64,000 nt of DNA from Achromobacter pestifer (GCF_902859625.1 NZ_CADIJX010000001.1:1364001-1428000); one strand, 5' to 3'; counted from the stretch's first letter, positions 55,402 through 63,591 are shown. The notes: generated from the letters alone by a model not told the origin. Translations and numbers: made by a program.

Positions 55402-57375
55402 TCAGGCGCCGATCTTCACGCCGGTCAGGTAGCCGACCGATGCGCCGAAGCCGTCCTTGTAGTTGGCCTTGACCAGCGGTTCAAGCGTCGGCCGCACCAC
55501 GGCGTGGATGCCGCCCCAATCGGCCGCATGCTGGAAGTTGCTGGTGATGTAGGTCCAGCCGTTGATCTCGTCCACGGCTTGCAGGCCGGTGGATTCCGCC
55601 GCCACCGGGCACGACAGCAAGCGCGACAAGGCCTTGGTGTCGACGTTGTACGCCCACATGAAGTTGTTGACGTGGCCGCCACTGTCTTCACCCACGAACA
55701 AGGTACGCAGCTTTTCCGAGAACTTCAGGTTGTCGGGATTCGAGATGAAATTGGCATCATGCGTGTTGCCCAGTGCATCCGGCGTGGCCAGCGGCTTGCC
55801 GATCAGTTCCGTCACGGCGCCCATGTCCACCGGCACCCATTCGCTGTCGATCGCGCCGCCATCGGTATCCACCTGCCCTGCTTTCATGTGCAGCTGGTAG
55901 ACCGCGCCTGCGGAGTTGGCTTCGACCTTCAGGCCCGGGACCTTGCCGTCGATCATCGACGATTCGACGCGGGACATGGCGCTGTAGGCGATCTTGTCCT
56001 TGGCATTGACGGTCGTGCCTTCCATCTTGGTGAAGGCCAGCGTGCCGCCCACCAGCGCCGCATAGCGGTGCGTTTCCAGGAAGGCCGCGGCCTGGCGACG
56101 GCCCGGTTGCAGCTTGACCCAGTTGTCCTTGCCGCTGTAGCGGATCTTGGTGAACGCGGCATCCAGCGGATCGGCGGTGCGCACGTCCATGATGTCGGCG
56201 GCCGCCAACTGATCCGCCAACTCCTTGACTTCGGCGCTGGTGGCATGGCCCAGCTTGATCCACTTCAGCGTGCCGGCGCCCGGGCCCGTGCCCGACGTCT
56301 GCGTCCATTGCGCCACGTACAGCGAGCCCGCCGACAAGTCGGCCTTGCGATCGGCCACGAACATGAACAGACCGCCGTTGGTGGCGTCGTCGCCCATCAG
56401 CGCGGTGCGTTGGTCAGGCATCACCTGCACCAGTTCGTGCGAGATGCGGCCCATGCAGTAGTGCTTCTTGATCGAGCCCGTGCCGTCGGGAAGCACCGTC
56501 ACTTCGGGCATGTGGCCGTAGTGGTACGGGTTTGCCTTGGTGGGGTCGCCGTAGACGTTCTGGCTATAGGTCTGGAACGACGCCGTCGTGCGGGCGGTGG
56601 TGGCGTCCGGTTCGTACTCTTCGCTGGACAGGTGGGTGCCCCAGGGCGACAAGCTGGCGCCACAGGTGATCCACAGGCCATGCACCGATGCGGTGTCCAC
56701 GTTGCTGTACTTCACCAGGCTGAGCTTGCCCGTATTCGGGTCTTGCGACAGGGTCAGCACGGCGATCGGCGACGGCAGCAGGCCGTACATATCGTTGCCC
56801 GCCTGATCCATCGACTGGTATTCAAATTGCACCACGGCGTAGACCGCGTTGCCTGCCACGCCGGCGACCTTGGTCGGCTCGGACAACGCCAGCAACGACG
56901 TGCCGTCAGGACAGTTCGAGAAGAACTGGCGCACCTTGGCGGGCACCGAGTTGTCCATGATGGGTGCGCCAGCCAGGTTGAAGTAGCCGCCAGCGACCAT
57001 CGTGCCGCCCTTGCCGTCCGGCACGTTGTCGCCGGTCATGAAGAAGGACTCGTAACCCAGTTCGACGTTGCGCTTGGAGCCGTCGCTGAAGGTCAAGGCC
57101 AGCGCCGAGCTTACGGTCGTGCGGGCCATCAGTTCCGGCGTAGCCAGCGTCGGCGCGGGCATCGACGTGAACGCGGCGGACGTGAACGTCACCGGCGTCG
57201 TGGGCGGATTGGGATTGGGATTCGGGTTGGGCGAACCATCGCCATCATCGTCGTCGTCGCTCGAATTACAGCCGGCCAACAGCGCAGCCATGCTGACACC
57301 GCCGATCGGCAGCATCGGCGCACCTCCCAGCATCTTCAGGAGTCGGCGGCGATTGGCTTGATTCGTATCTTGCAT
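55402..57375 (-). CDS. PhoX-family alkaline phosphatase, Tat lipoprotein
   Basis: A 657-residue protein of the PhoX (DUF839) family, calcium/iron-dependent phosphatases of the periplasm or surface. The signal NRRRLLKMLGGAPML has a twin-arginine motif, and a lipobox LLAGC gives Cys38. An acidic patch (SSDDDDDGDG) and a NPNPNPNP linker follow. PhoX hallmarks include ALSEPTKVAGVAGNAVYAVVQ, HGLWITCGASLSPWGTHLSSEEYEPD (with a metal-ligand Glu pair) and SNPDNLKFSEKLRTLFVGEDSGG. The ATG at 57375 is the family start. A candidate Pho box lies 60-90 bp upstream. It is a single-gene unit, divergent from gspC. Confidence 0.87.
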   Translation of the reverse strand: MQDTNQANRRRLLKMLGGAPMLPIGGVSMAALLAGCNSSDDDDDGDGSPNPNPNPNPPTTPVTFTSAAFTSMPAPTLATPELMARTTVSSALALTFSDGSKRNVELGYESFFMTGDNVPDGKGGTMVAGGYFNLAGAPIMDNSVPAKVRQFFSNCPDGTSLLALSEPTKVAGVAGNAVYAVVQFEYQSMDQAGNDMYGLLPSPIAVLTLSQDPNTGKLSLVKYSNVDTASVHGLWITCGASLSPWGTHLSSEEYEPDATTARTTASFQTYSQNVYGDPTKANPYHYGHMPEVTVLPDGTGSIKKHYCMGRISHELVQVMPDQRTALMGDDATNGGLFMFVADRKADLSAGSLYVAQWTQTSGTGPGAGTLKWIKLGHATSAEVKELADQLAAADIMDVRTADPLDAAFTKIRYSGKDNWVKLQPGRRQAAAFLETHRYAALVGGTLAFTKMEGTTVNAKDKIAYSAMSRVESSMIDGKVPGLKVEANSAGAVYQLHMKAGQVDTDGGAIDSEWVPVDMGAVTELIGKPLATPDALGNTHDANFISNPDNLKFSEKLRTLFVGEDSGGHVNNFMWAYNVDTKALSRLLSCPVAAESTGLQAVDEINGWTYITSNFQHAADWGGIHAVVRPTLEPLVKANYKDGFGASVGYLTGVKIGA

Positions 57376-57434
57376 GCGGGTGTCCCAGTTGGATCGGATG
57401 GATGCTCGCCCGGAAGGGTTGAGCGTTGCCCCGC

Positions 57435-57468
57435 ATGCTAGATAAGCGCCGTGTAAGCGCAGTGACAG
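57435..57468 (-). promoter_or_regulatory. candidate Pho box and -10 of the phoX-like gene
   Basis: On the minus strand CTGTCAC-TGCG-CTTACAC (57468-57451) is a 7-4-7 Pho box; a third 11-bp-phased copy, CTTATCT, follows. TAGCAT (57440-57435) lies 10 nt after the second 7-mer. Confidence 0.7.
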
Positions 57469-57503
57469 AAAGCTGTATGGAAGCTGAATCAAAGAGGAAT
57501 TTC

Positions 57504-57537
57504 TTATCTCGGTGTTGTCATGAACAACCGCTATAGT
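57504..57537 (+). promoter_or_regulatory. candidate Pho box and -10 of the gsp operon
   Basis: TTATCTC-GGTG-TTGTCAT (57504-57521) is a 7-4-7 direct repeat; the second 7-mer matches CTGTCAT at six of seven positions. After 10 nt comes TATAGT (57532-57537), a good -10 without a sigma-70 -35, as at PhoB-dependent promoters. Confidence 0.72.
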
Positions 57538-57572
57538 CGGGCGCGTCGCTTTCTGCATCCGCTACGGCCCTC

Positions 57573-58016
57573 ATGTCTTTTTCCTTGCGCCTTTCCCCGC
57601 CTTCCGCGCCCGCCACGTTGCGCGTCCTTGCCGTGCTGGCGCTTGCCGCCGGCCTTGGCGTCTGGGCCGCCGTGCTGCTGGCGCCGCGCCCCGGCCCGCT
57701 GCCGCCCGCCGTGTCGGCCGCCGCGCCACGCGCAGCCGACAACACGCCGGTGGCGTTGTGGTTTGGGAAGGATGAAGTGATGCGCACACAGATCAGCGTG
57801 CTGGGCTTGATCGCGGCCGGACCCGATGGCGCGGCCGTGCTAAGCGTGGATGGCGGCCCGCCGCAGGCTTATCGCGCAGGCGGCGAAGTGGCCCCGGGCA
57901 TCGTGCTGCGCGAGATCACGGTCGACGCCGTGACGGTGGAGCAAGGGGGAAGATTGAACCGCCTGGCAACGCCCGCCGCGTTGGCGGCGCCGGCGGGGAT
58001 TGCAAAAGCGAATTGA
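57573..58016 (+). CDS. gspC: type II secretion protein GspC, short form
   Basis: A 147-residue inner-membrane GspC-like protein. A short cytoplasmic start is followed by one membrane helix (about 16-36). The periplasmic homology region contains TPVALWFGKDEVMRTQISVLGLIAAGPDGAAVLSVDGGPPQAYRAGGEVAPGIVLREI. It stops at about the end of that region and lacks the C-terminal PDZ or coiled-coil domain of longer GspC proteins. GspC connects the inner platform to the secretin GspD, which is not in this window. It is the first gene of the gsp group, under a candidate Pho promoter. No Shine-Dalgarno sequence is clear. Confidence 0.82.
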   Translation: MSFSLRLSPPSAPATLRVLAVLALAAGLGVWAAVLLAPRPGPLPPAVSAAAPRAADNTPVALWFGKDEVMRTQISVLGLIAAGPDGAAVLSVDGGPPQAYRAGGEVAPGIVLREITVDAVTVEQGGRLNRLATPAALAAPAGIAKAN

Positions 58017-58078
58017 ACGTCAGTGCGTGGTGGCAATGCCTGCGGATTCGGCGGCGCTTCCTTTCAAGCGCCCGTCGA

Positions 58079-58240
58079 TCAGCGCTTGCGGCCGGCCGGT
58101 CGGCCCATTTGCTTGCGGCCTGCCAGGTTTGCCAGGGATGACCCTGCCGGCTTTTGGGTGGCGGCAGCCTGCTTCTTCTGTTGAAGCGCCTTTTCAACCA
58201 ACGCCGCCAATCCAGTCGAAGACTTCTCTTTTGTAGCCAT
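58079..58240 (-). CDS. small basic protein, unknown, inside the gsp locus
   Basis: A 53-residue protein on the opposite strand between gspC and gspG. An AAGGAGCGGTA ribosome site directly precedes the ATG. The sequence is Lys/Ala/Gln-rich (ALVEKALQQKKQAAATQKPAGSS), then Leu-Ala-Gly-Arg-rich with a Gly-Arg-Pro-Ala-Gly-Arg-Lys-Arg end. It is helix-forming and strongly basic, hinting at nucleic-acid or membrane-surface binding. I do not recognise it. The strong ribosome site, more than any homology, argues that it is a real gene. Confidence 0.6.
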   Translation of the reverse strand: MATKEKSSTGLAALVEKALQQKKQAAATQKPAGSSLANLAGRKQMGRPAGRKR

Positions 58241-58350
58241 TACCGCTCCTTGTAGAAGGGCCATGGTAGCAGGCGGGCGGCGGGGCAACGCATTACTGTC
58301 ATATTTCATGTCCACAATTCCGTGCTTCTACTGAAGACCGGAGTTGCAAA

Positions 58351-58779
58351 GTGCGTCAGTTACCGCGTGGGCTCGCCCGCCAGCAAGGTTTCACCCTGAT
58401 CGAAATCATGGTGGTGATTGTGATCATGGGGATCCTGGCGGCCCTGATCGTGCCTCGCGTGCTGGACCGCCCCGACCAGGCCCGGCAGGTCGCCGCGCGC
58501 CAGGACATCGCGGGCATCATGCAAGCGCTGAAACTGTATCGGTTGGACAACGGCCGCTATCCCACCACGGCGCAAGGCTTGCGCGCGCTGGCAGAGAAAC
58601 CCGACGGCGCCAACAACTGGCGCGGCTATCTGGACAAACTGCCCAATGACCCCTGGGGCCATCCGTACCAATACCTGAGCCCCGGCGTCAAGAGCGACAT
58701 CGATGTGTTCTCGTTCGGCGCCGACAACAAGCCCGGGGGAGAAAACGGCGATGCCGACATTGGTTCCTGGGAGCTCTGA
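58351..58779 (+). CDS. gspG: type II secretion major pseudopilin GspG
   Basis: A 142-residue major pseudopilin. The prepilin peptidase site is RQQG|FTLIEIMVVIVIMGILAA, with Glu5 of the mature protein. The C-terminal half has the GspG signature (LKLYRLDNGRYPTTAQGLRALAEKP; LPNDPWGHPYQYLSPG; DVFSFGADNKPGGENGDADIGSW), which forms the calcium site. The GTG start at 58351 has GGAG 7 nt upstream. It forms the shaft of the pseudopilus that pushes substrates through the outer-membrane secretin. Its end overlaps gspH by 29 nt. Confidence 0.96.
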   Translation: MRQLPRGLARQQGFTLIEIMVVIVIMGILAALIVPRVLDRPDQARQVAARQDIAGIMQALKLYRLDNGRYPTTAQGLRALAEKPDGANNWRGYLDKLPNDPWGHPYQYLSPGVKSDIDVFSFGADNKPGGENGDADIGSWEL

Positions 58780-59239
58780 ACGCGGCTTCACGCTGGTGGA
58801 AGTGCTGGTGGTGTTGGTGATCGTGGCCATCGCGGCCAGCATGGTCAGTCTGTCCATCGGCAAGCGCGACAACGGCCTGCGCAACGATGCCCAGCGCCTG
58901 GCCGACGCCTTCACGGTGGCGCAAAGCGAGGCCCGCAGCGACGGGCGCCCTATCCGCTGGCTGGCCAACGGCCAGGGTTGGTCGTTTGAGCGTCAGGGGC
59001 GCCTGCCCGGCCCCAGCGCACAGGAAGACACGCCCGTGCCCGTCGACCACCTGGAACAAGATGAGATGCTGCGCCCCCAAACCTGGCAGGCGGGCGCGGT
59101 CCAGCTGCGGCTGGACCCCGACCGCCCGCTGGTCTTCAACACCGAATGGGTTGCCGCTCCGATGACGCTCGTTTTGCGCTCGGGGGACACCAGCGTCACC
59201 CTGCAACGCGATGCCGCCGGCCGCTATGACATCCGCTGA
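58751..59239 (+). CDS. gspH: type II secretion minor pseudopilin GspH
   Basis: A 162-residue minor pseudopilin. The cleavage motif is SSERG|FTLVEVLVVLVIVAIAAS and the C-terminal half ends with a strand-rich GspH_GspG-like fold (VQLRLDPDRPLVFNTEW). The ATG at 58751, with GGGGGAG upstream, overlaps gspG by 29 nt, so it is probably made by coupled translation. With GspI, J and K it forms the tip of the pseudopilus. Confidence 0.9.
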   Translation: MPTLVPGSSERGFTLVEVLVVLVIVAIAASMVSLSIGKRDNGLRNDAQRLADAFTVAQSEARSDGRPIRWLANGQGWSFERQGRLPGPSAQEDTPVPVDHLEQDEMLRPQTWQAGAVQLRLDPDRPLVFNTEWVAAPMTLVLRSGDTSVTLQRDAAGRYDIR

Positions 59240-59627
59240 ACCGCCCCGCCCCGCCAACCGCCAGCGGGGCTTCACCCTGATCGAGGTGCTGGTGGCCCTG
59301 GCCATCATCGCCGTCGCGATGGCCGCCGCCTTGCGCGCAACCGGCATCATGTCGGCCAACAACCGCGCCTTGCAAGACAAGACGCTGGGGCTGCTGGCCG
59401 CGCAGAACGCCTTGACCCAACTGCGGCTGGAACAGGCGCTGCCGCGCGCGGGCTCGCAAACGGTGCCCTGTCCGCAGGGCGGCCGCGCGTTGCAATGCGA
59501 ACTGGTCTTCACCAATTCCATGAACCGCAGCTTCCGGCAGGTCTCGGTGAATGTCCACGACGCGGCGTCCCCGCATCCGGACACCGTGCTGGTGCAGCTG
59601 GACGGCCTGCTGTCGAACCTGCGATGA
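59226..59627 (+). CDS. gspI: type II secretion minor pseudopilin GspI
   Basis: A 133-residue minor pseudopilin. The site is RQRG|FTLIEVLVALAIIAVAMAA; the rest contains CPQGGRALQCELVFTNS, where two Cys probably form a disulfide. The ATG at 59226 is taken; one at 59211 adds five residues and overlaps gspH further. The start lies inside gspH, continuing the pattern of tight overlaps. GspI seeds the tip complex with GspJ and GspK. Confidence 0.9.
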   Translation: MTSAEPPRPANRQRGFTLIEVLVALAIIAVAMAAALRATGIMSANNRALQDKTLGLLAAQNALTQLRLEQALPRAGSQTVPCPQGGRALQCELVFTNSMNRSFRQVSVNVHDAASPHPDTVLVQLDGLLSNLR

Positions 59628-60250
59628 CCGTGCGCCGCGCATCCCCTTGCCGCCCCCGGGCCACCCAGGCCGGCTTTACGCTGATCGAAGTGCTGGTGGC
59701 CCTGGCCTTGATGGCGCTGGTCAGCCTGATGGCCTGGCGCGGCCTGGCCAGCGTGTCCAGCGCCCGCGACTGGATCGAGAAAGAGGCCGAGGACACGGAC
59801 GCCATCGTCCGCACTCTGGGCCAAATGGGGCGCGATGTGGATCTTTCCTACACCGGCCCCGCTTTTGATTCCGCAGGCAAGGACGCGCTGACCTTGACCA
59901 GCGGCCTGCGGCTGCTGCGCCGGACCAGTGGCGGCCAGACCCTGGAACTGCTGCGGCCCGATCCTGACGGCAACGGCTTGTGGCAGCGGGTGCAATGGCA
60001 GGTGCGGGCGGATGGCTTGTGGCGTGCCAGCGGCGCTGCGGCGCCGCGCAGCCCGCTACCGGCCGCGGTCAATGGCGTGCTGCTATTGCCCGGGGTGCGT
60101 ACGCTGAGCGTGCGTGCCTGGATACCCGGCACCGGCTGGGTGGACGCGAATGCAAGCTTTGCGACGGCCCCCACCGGCATCGAGATCACCCTGGAGCGCG
60201 GCTCCGCCAGCGCCCCTCAGCGCTACACCCGCATCCTGGAGCTGCCATGA
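59624..60250 (+). CDS. gspJ: type II secretion minor pseudopilin GspJ
   Basis: A 208-residue minor pseudopilin. The site is TQAG|FTLIEVLVALALMALVSLM, followed by the GspJ-typical helix end WRGLASVSSARDWIEKEAEDTDAIVRTLGQMGRDVDL and a larger beta-rich domain (LRLLRRTSGGQTLELLRPD). The ATG overlaps the gspI stop by ATGA. The unusual basic Arg-rich segment before the prepilin site (RRASPCRPRATQ) is longer than in many relatives. It joins GspI and GspK at the pseudopilus tip. Confidence 0.93.
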   Translation: MTVRRASPCRPRATQAGFTLIEVLVALALMALVSLMAWRGLASVSSARDWIEKEAEDTDAIVRTLGQMGRDVDLSYTGPAFDSAGKDALTLTSGLRLLRRTSGGQTLELLRPDPDGNGLWQRVQWQVRADGLWRASGAAAPRSPLPAAVNGVLLLPGVRTLSVRAWIPGTGWVDANASFATAPTGIEITLERGSASAPQRYTRILELP

Positions 60251-61200
60251 AGTCCAGCCCCTCGGTCCACGAGCGCGGCGCGGCGGTCATCAGCGCGCTG
60301 ATCATCGTCGCCATCGTGGCGGCGCTGACCACCAGCCTGTTCCAGCGTCAGACCGCCAGCACCCGCCGCGTGGAAAACGAACTGGCCCGCGTGCAGGCCC
60401 GCGTGATGCTGGCGGGCGGCATCGACTGGGCGCGGCTGGTCATCCGCGATCACGGCAAACGCGAATCCACCACGCGGGGCGATCAGATCTGGGCAACACC
60501 CGTGCTGGATACCCGCATCGAACGGCCAGGCGATGATCGCGTGGCGGTGTTCTCCGGCAAGGTGCAGGACGAGCAGGGGAAATACAACCTGAGCAACCTG
60601 GCCCGCAACGGCGTCCCGCAACCCGAGCAGGAAAAGGTGCTGCGGCGGCTCTTGAACGTGCAGCAGTTGCCCGACTCCCTGGCTGGGCACATCATCGACA
60701 TCATCGCCGCGGCCCAGCCGCCGGCGCAGTCGGCTGACTCACCGTCATCATCAAACGGGCAACCCATTTCGGCACCCGATGCACGCGCGCCATTGCCGCG
60801 CGGCGTGGACGAGATCGCTGCCCAGTTGGGGCTGGAACCGCCCGCACGCAATGAGATGCGCCGCACGATGACCGTGCTGCCGGTGGCCACCAGCATCAAC
60901 GTCAACACCGCCCCCGCCGAGGTCATCGCCGCGCTGGTGCCCGGCCTGTCGCTCAGCCAGGCACGCGCCATGACCGGCGAGCGCGACCGCGGCAACTGGT
61001 TCAACAATGCCGGCGACTTCGCCAACCGCTTGAGCGGCACCGGCGTGGACACGCCCGCGCCCACCGTCACCACTGCCAGCGGCTGGTTCATGGCCAGCGG
61101 CACCGTGGTCTACGAACGCGCCCGCGTATCCATGCAAGCCCTCGTGCGCAGCGCCCCGCCGGCCGCCCCCGATACGATCTGGACAAGAGAAATCCCTTGA
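60247..61200 (+). CDS. gspK: type II secretion minor pseudopilin GspK
   Basis: A 317-residue GspK, the largest minor pseudopilin and the cap of the tip. The N-terminal site is HERG|AAVISALIIVAIVAALTTSLF, without the Glu5, as usual for GspK. The body contains the helix-hairpin-helix-like NVNTAPAEVIAALVPGLSLSQARAM that is conserved in the family. A Ser/Pro-rich insert (SADSPSSSNGQPIS) near residue 165 looks flexible. The ATG overlaps the gspJ stop by ATGA and the stop overlaps gspL. Confidence 0.93.
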   Translation: MKSSPSVHERGAAVISALIIVAIVAALTTSLFQRQTASTRRVENELARVQARVMLAGGIDWARLVIRDHGKRESTTRGDQIWATPVLDTRIERPGDDRVAVFSGKVQDEQGKYNLSNLARNGVPQPEQEKVLRRLLNVQQLPDSLAGHIIDIIAAAQPPAQSADSPSSSNGQPISAPDARAPLPRGVDEIAAQLGLEPPARNEMRRTMTVLPVATSINVNTAPAEVIAALVPGLSLSQARAMTGERDRGNWFNNAGDFANRLSGTGVDTPAPTVTTASGWFMASGTVVYERARVSMQALVRSAPPAAPDTIWTREIP

Positions 61201-62204
61201 AAAACACCCCCACGCCACGCACTCTGCGCATCGCGCTTCCGGCCCTGGAGGAATTCAGCGCCGACTCGCCCTTGCCTTTTGCCTGGTTCGACCGGCGCGG
61301 CCATTGCGCGCAACAGGGCGAGTTGACGTTGCGGGCCATGGGCAATGCCTATCCGAACGCGGCGTGTGAAGCCGTGCTGCATCCCACGGACGTGATCTCC
61401 ACCCAGGTGCAGATCCCTGCCGTCGCCCGCGCGCGCTTTGCGGCTGCGGTCCATAGCGCCTTGGAACCCCTGGTGCTGAGCGAACTGGACGCGCTGGCGA
61501 TCGGCCACGGGCCGCGCGGCGCCGACGGCAAGGTCGCGTTGGCCTGGGCGCCGCGTGAACCCGTGCGCCGGGCATGGAGCCTGCTGAATGCGCAAGGCCT
61601 GCGTGCGCATGCGCTGATCGCCCCGCAGACCCTGGCGCCAGAATCCGATGCCCCCTTGCGTGATCCGGCCGACCCGCGTTGGCGGGCGCCCTCGCCCTCA
61701 TGGTCGCTGGCCATGCCGCAACTGGCGCCCGCCCGCGTATCGCGCTGGCGGCCCGTCTGGCGCTGGGGCGCGGCGGCGGCCGTCGTCTGGATCGCCGGAC
61801 TGAACATTCATGCCTCACAACTGGCCGCCGAAGCCGACGCCTTGAAGAACGGCATGCGCCAGCAAGTGTTGGCGGCCTTCCCCGAGCTGCCCGTGGTGCT
61901 GGACCCGGCCCGCCAGGCCCAGCAAGGCCTGGATGCGTTGCAGGCCAATCGCGGCTCGGCCAGCGCGGCCGACTTCCTGCCTCTGGCGCGCGCCGCCGCG
62001 CAGACGCTGCCCTTCGCGGCAGACAAAGTCGCCCGCCTGACCTATGCCGACCAAGCGCTGACCCTGCAACTGGCCGACACCGGCGAACAGGCCCAGCGTG
62101 TTTCTGAAACGCCCGCGCTGATCCAACAGGCCGCCGCGTTGGGCCTGAAACTGGAACGTGGCGACACCGACAACACCTGGCGCATTCTGCGCAAGCAACC
62201 ATGA
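61197..62204 (+). CDS. gspL: type II secretion platform protein GspL
   Basis: A 335-residue inner-membrane GspL. The cytoplasmic half (about 1-190) is of the actin-like fold that docks GspE. One membrane helix follows (about 182-202, WRWGAAAAVVWIAGLNIHAS). The C-terminal part is a ferredoxin-like periplasmic domain. The TTG start at 61197 overlaps the gspK stop (TTGA); no ATG is found nearby, so TTG is the best choice. GspL pairs with GspM and recruits the ATPase GspE, whose gene lies on the other strand at the end of the window. Confidence 0.88.
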   Translation: MKNTPTPRTLRIALPALEEFSADSPLPFAWFDRRGHCAQQGELTLRAMGNAYPNAACEAVLHPTDVISTQVQIPAVARARFAAAVHSALEPLVLSELDALAIGHGPRGADGKVALAWAPREPVRRAWSLLNAQGLRAHALIAPQTLAPESDAPLRDPADPRWRAPSPSWSLAMPQLAPARVSRWRPVWRWGAAAAVVWIAGLNIHASQLAAEADALKNGMRQQVLAAFPELPVVLDPARQAQQGLDALQANRGSASAADFLPLARAAAQTLPFAADKVARLTYADQALTLQLADTGEQAQRVSETPALIQQAAALGLKLERGDTDNTWRILRKQP

Positions 62205-62788
62205 CCTTGATTCAACGCCTGCAACACGCCTGGCAATCCGTTCGCAAACCCGTGGAGCCCGCGCTGGCCAGCGCGCGCCAACGCTACGCAGCCCTGGCCC
62301 CGCGCGAACGCCGGCTGGTGGCGGGCGCGGCCGGCCTGCTGGGCGCGGTCGTCGTCTTCGTCGGCCTGATCGAACCGCCCTTGAACACGATGCGCAAGCT
62401 TCAGGCTGAACTGCCGGCCTTGCGCACCCAGGCTGCCACCGTCGCCGACCTGACGACCCAGGCCCGATCCCTGCGTCAACGATCCGCCACGCCCACGGCC
62501 GCCTTGCCCACGCCATCGGAACTGGGCGCGAGCCTGGAGCGCGCAGGCCTGCCGCCGGGCGCATGGACGCTGGGGCAGCCGGAATCCGGCGCCGGCGTGC
62601 AACTGAGCTTGAACGAAGCGCCGTCATCCGCGCTGCTGCGCTGGCTGGATGGCGCGGGCCGAGACTGGGGTCTGGCCACGCCCAAAGTCGAACTGACCCG
62701 CGCCACCAACGTCAACGGCCGCCCGTTGCCCGGCCTGGTCAATGGCCAGGTGACGCTGGCCTTGCCGGAAAAGGCAGGAGCCCGCTGA
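62201..62788 (+). CDS. gspM: type II secretion platform protein GspM
   Basis: A 195-residue GspM: a short basic cytoplasmic start, one membrane helix (about 40-57, RLVAGAAGLLGAVVVFVGLI), a coiled coil (RKLQAELPALRTQAATVADL) and a small periplasmic ferredoxin-like domain that partners GspL. The ATG overlaps the gspL stop by ATGA, and its stop TGA shares an A with the gspN start (TGATG). Confidence 0.88.
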   Translation: MTLIQRLQHAWQSVRKPVEPALASARQRYAALAPRERRLVAGAAGLLGAVVVFVGLIEPPLNTMRKLQAELPALRTQAATVADLTTQARSLRQRSATPTAALPTPSELGASLERAGLPPGAWTLGQPESGAGVQLSLNEAPSSALLRWLDGAGRDWGLATPKVELTRATNVNGRPLPGLVNGQVTLALPEKAGAR

Positions 62789-63549
62789 TGCCGCTGCCCC
62801 GAATCAACAAGCGGGCTGCCGCCCTGCTGCTGGCCAGTGGCGCCTGTGCCCTGGCCGCCGCCGTCAGCGTGCTGCCTGCGCGCTGGCTGCTGGCCCTGCA
62901 ATCCGACACCTCCCTGGTGACGCTGGCCGATGCCAGCGGCACCTTGTGGCAAGGCAGCGCCTGGATCGCACTGGGCGCCAAGGGTGCGCAGCGGGTGCTG
63001 CCGCAAGCCGTGCACTGGCAATGGCGCTGGAATGCGATGGCGCTGGAAGTCTCGCACCCGTGGCTGCAAGGGCCCTTGCGCGCCCGCGTGGGCTGGACGG
63101 GGCTGTCGTTGCCGGCGCAATCCCTGCGCGTGCCCGCGTCGGTGCTGCCTGCCTTGGGCGCCCCCTGGAACACGCTGGCGCCCGAAGGCATGTTGGAAAT
63201 CAGCTGGCAGCCGTTGCGCCTGGGCGGCGACCTGCCGTCCGGCCCCATCGCCGATCTGCGCTGGCGCAATGCCAGCACGGCGCTGACCTCGATTGCGCCG
63301 GTCGGCACCTATCTGCTGCGGGTGCAGGGCACCGGCAAGCCGGGTGCGACGCTAACGCTCAGCACCGAAAGCGGATTGCTGGCAGTAACGGGGCAAGGCA
63401 ACGTGAATGCGCGCGGCGGCGTGAAATTTGACGGCCAGGCCACGTTCGCAGCGTCCGCCACGCAGGCCCAGCGCGCGTCGCTGGATGGCCTGATGTCCAC
63501 CCTGGGCCGGCGCTCGGACGATACCGTGGTGTTCGGCACCGGCAAGTAG
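62788..63549 (+). CDS. gspN: type II secretion protein GspN
   Basis: A 253-residue GspN: one N-terminal hydrophobic helix (RAAALLLASGACALAAAVSVL) then a beta-rich periplasmic domain beginning VTLADASGTLWQGSAWIALG, characteristic of the family. GspN is absent from many systems and its role is unclear; it may assist secretin assembly. It is the last gene of the gsp operon here. A gap of 42 bp follows with GC-rich inverted repeats between it and the converging gspE. Confidence 0.85.
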   Translation: MPLPRINKRAAALLLASGACALAAAVSVLPARWLLALQSDTSLVTLADASGTLWQGSAWIALGAKGAQRVLPQAVHWQWRWNAMALEVSHPWLQGPLRARVGWTGLSLPAQSLRVPASVLPALGAPWNTLAPEGMLEISWQPLRLGGDLPSGPIADLRWRNASTALTSIAPVGTYLLRVQGTGKPGATLTLSTESGLLAVTGQGNVNARGGVKFDGQATFAASATQAQRASLDGLMSTLGRRSDDTVVFGTGK

Positions 63550-63591
63550 CCGGCGCCGTGGCCACACGCCGTAGCCGTACTACGCGCGGCG

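Noticed and set aside
53329..57441. A 1370-codon open frame antisense to the phosphodiesterase and phoX-like genes
   Set aside because: It runs across two real genes and a terminator and has the same shadow composition; the sense genes have signals, lipoboxes and family motifs.
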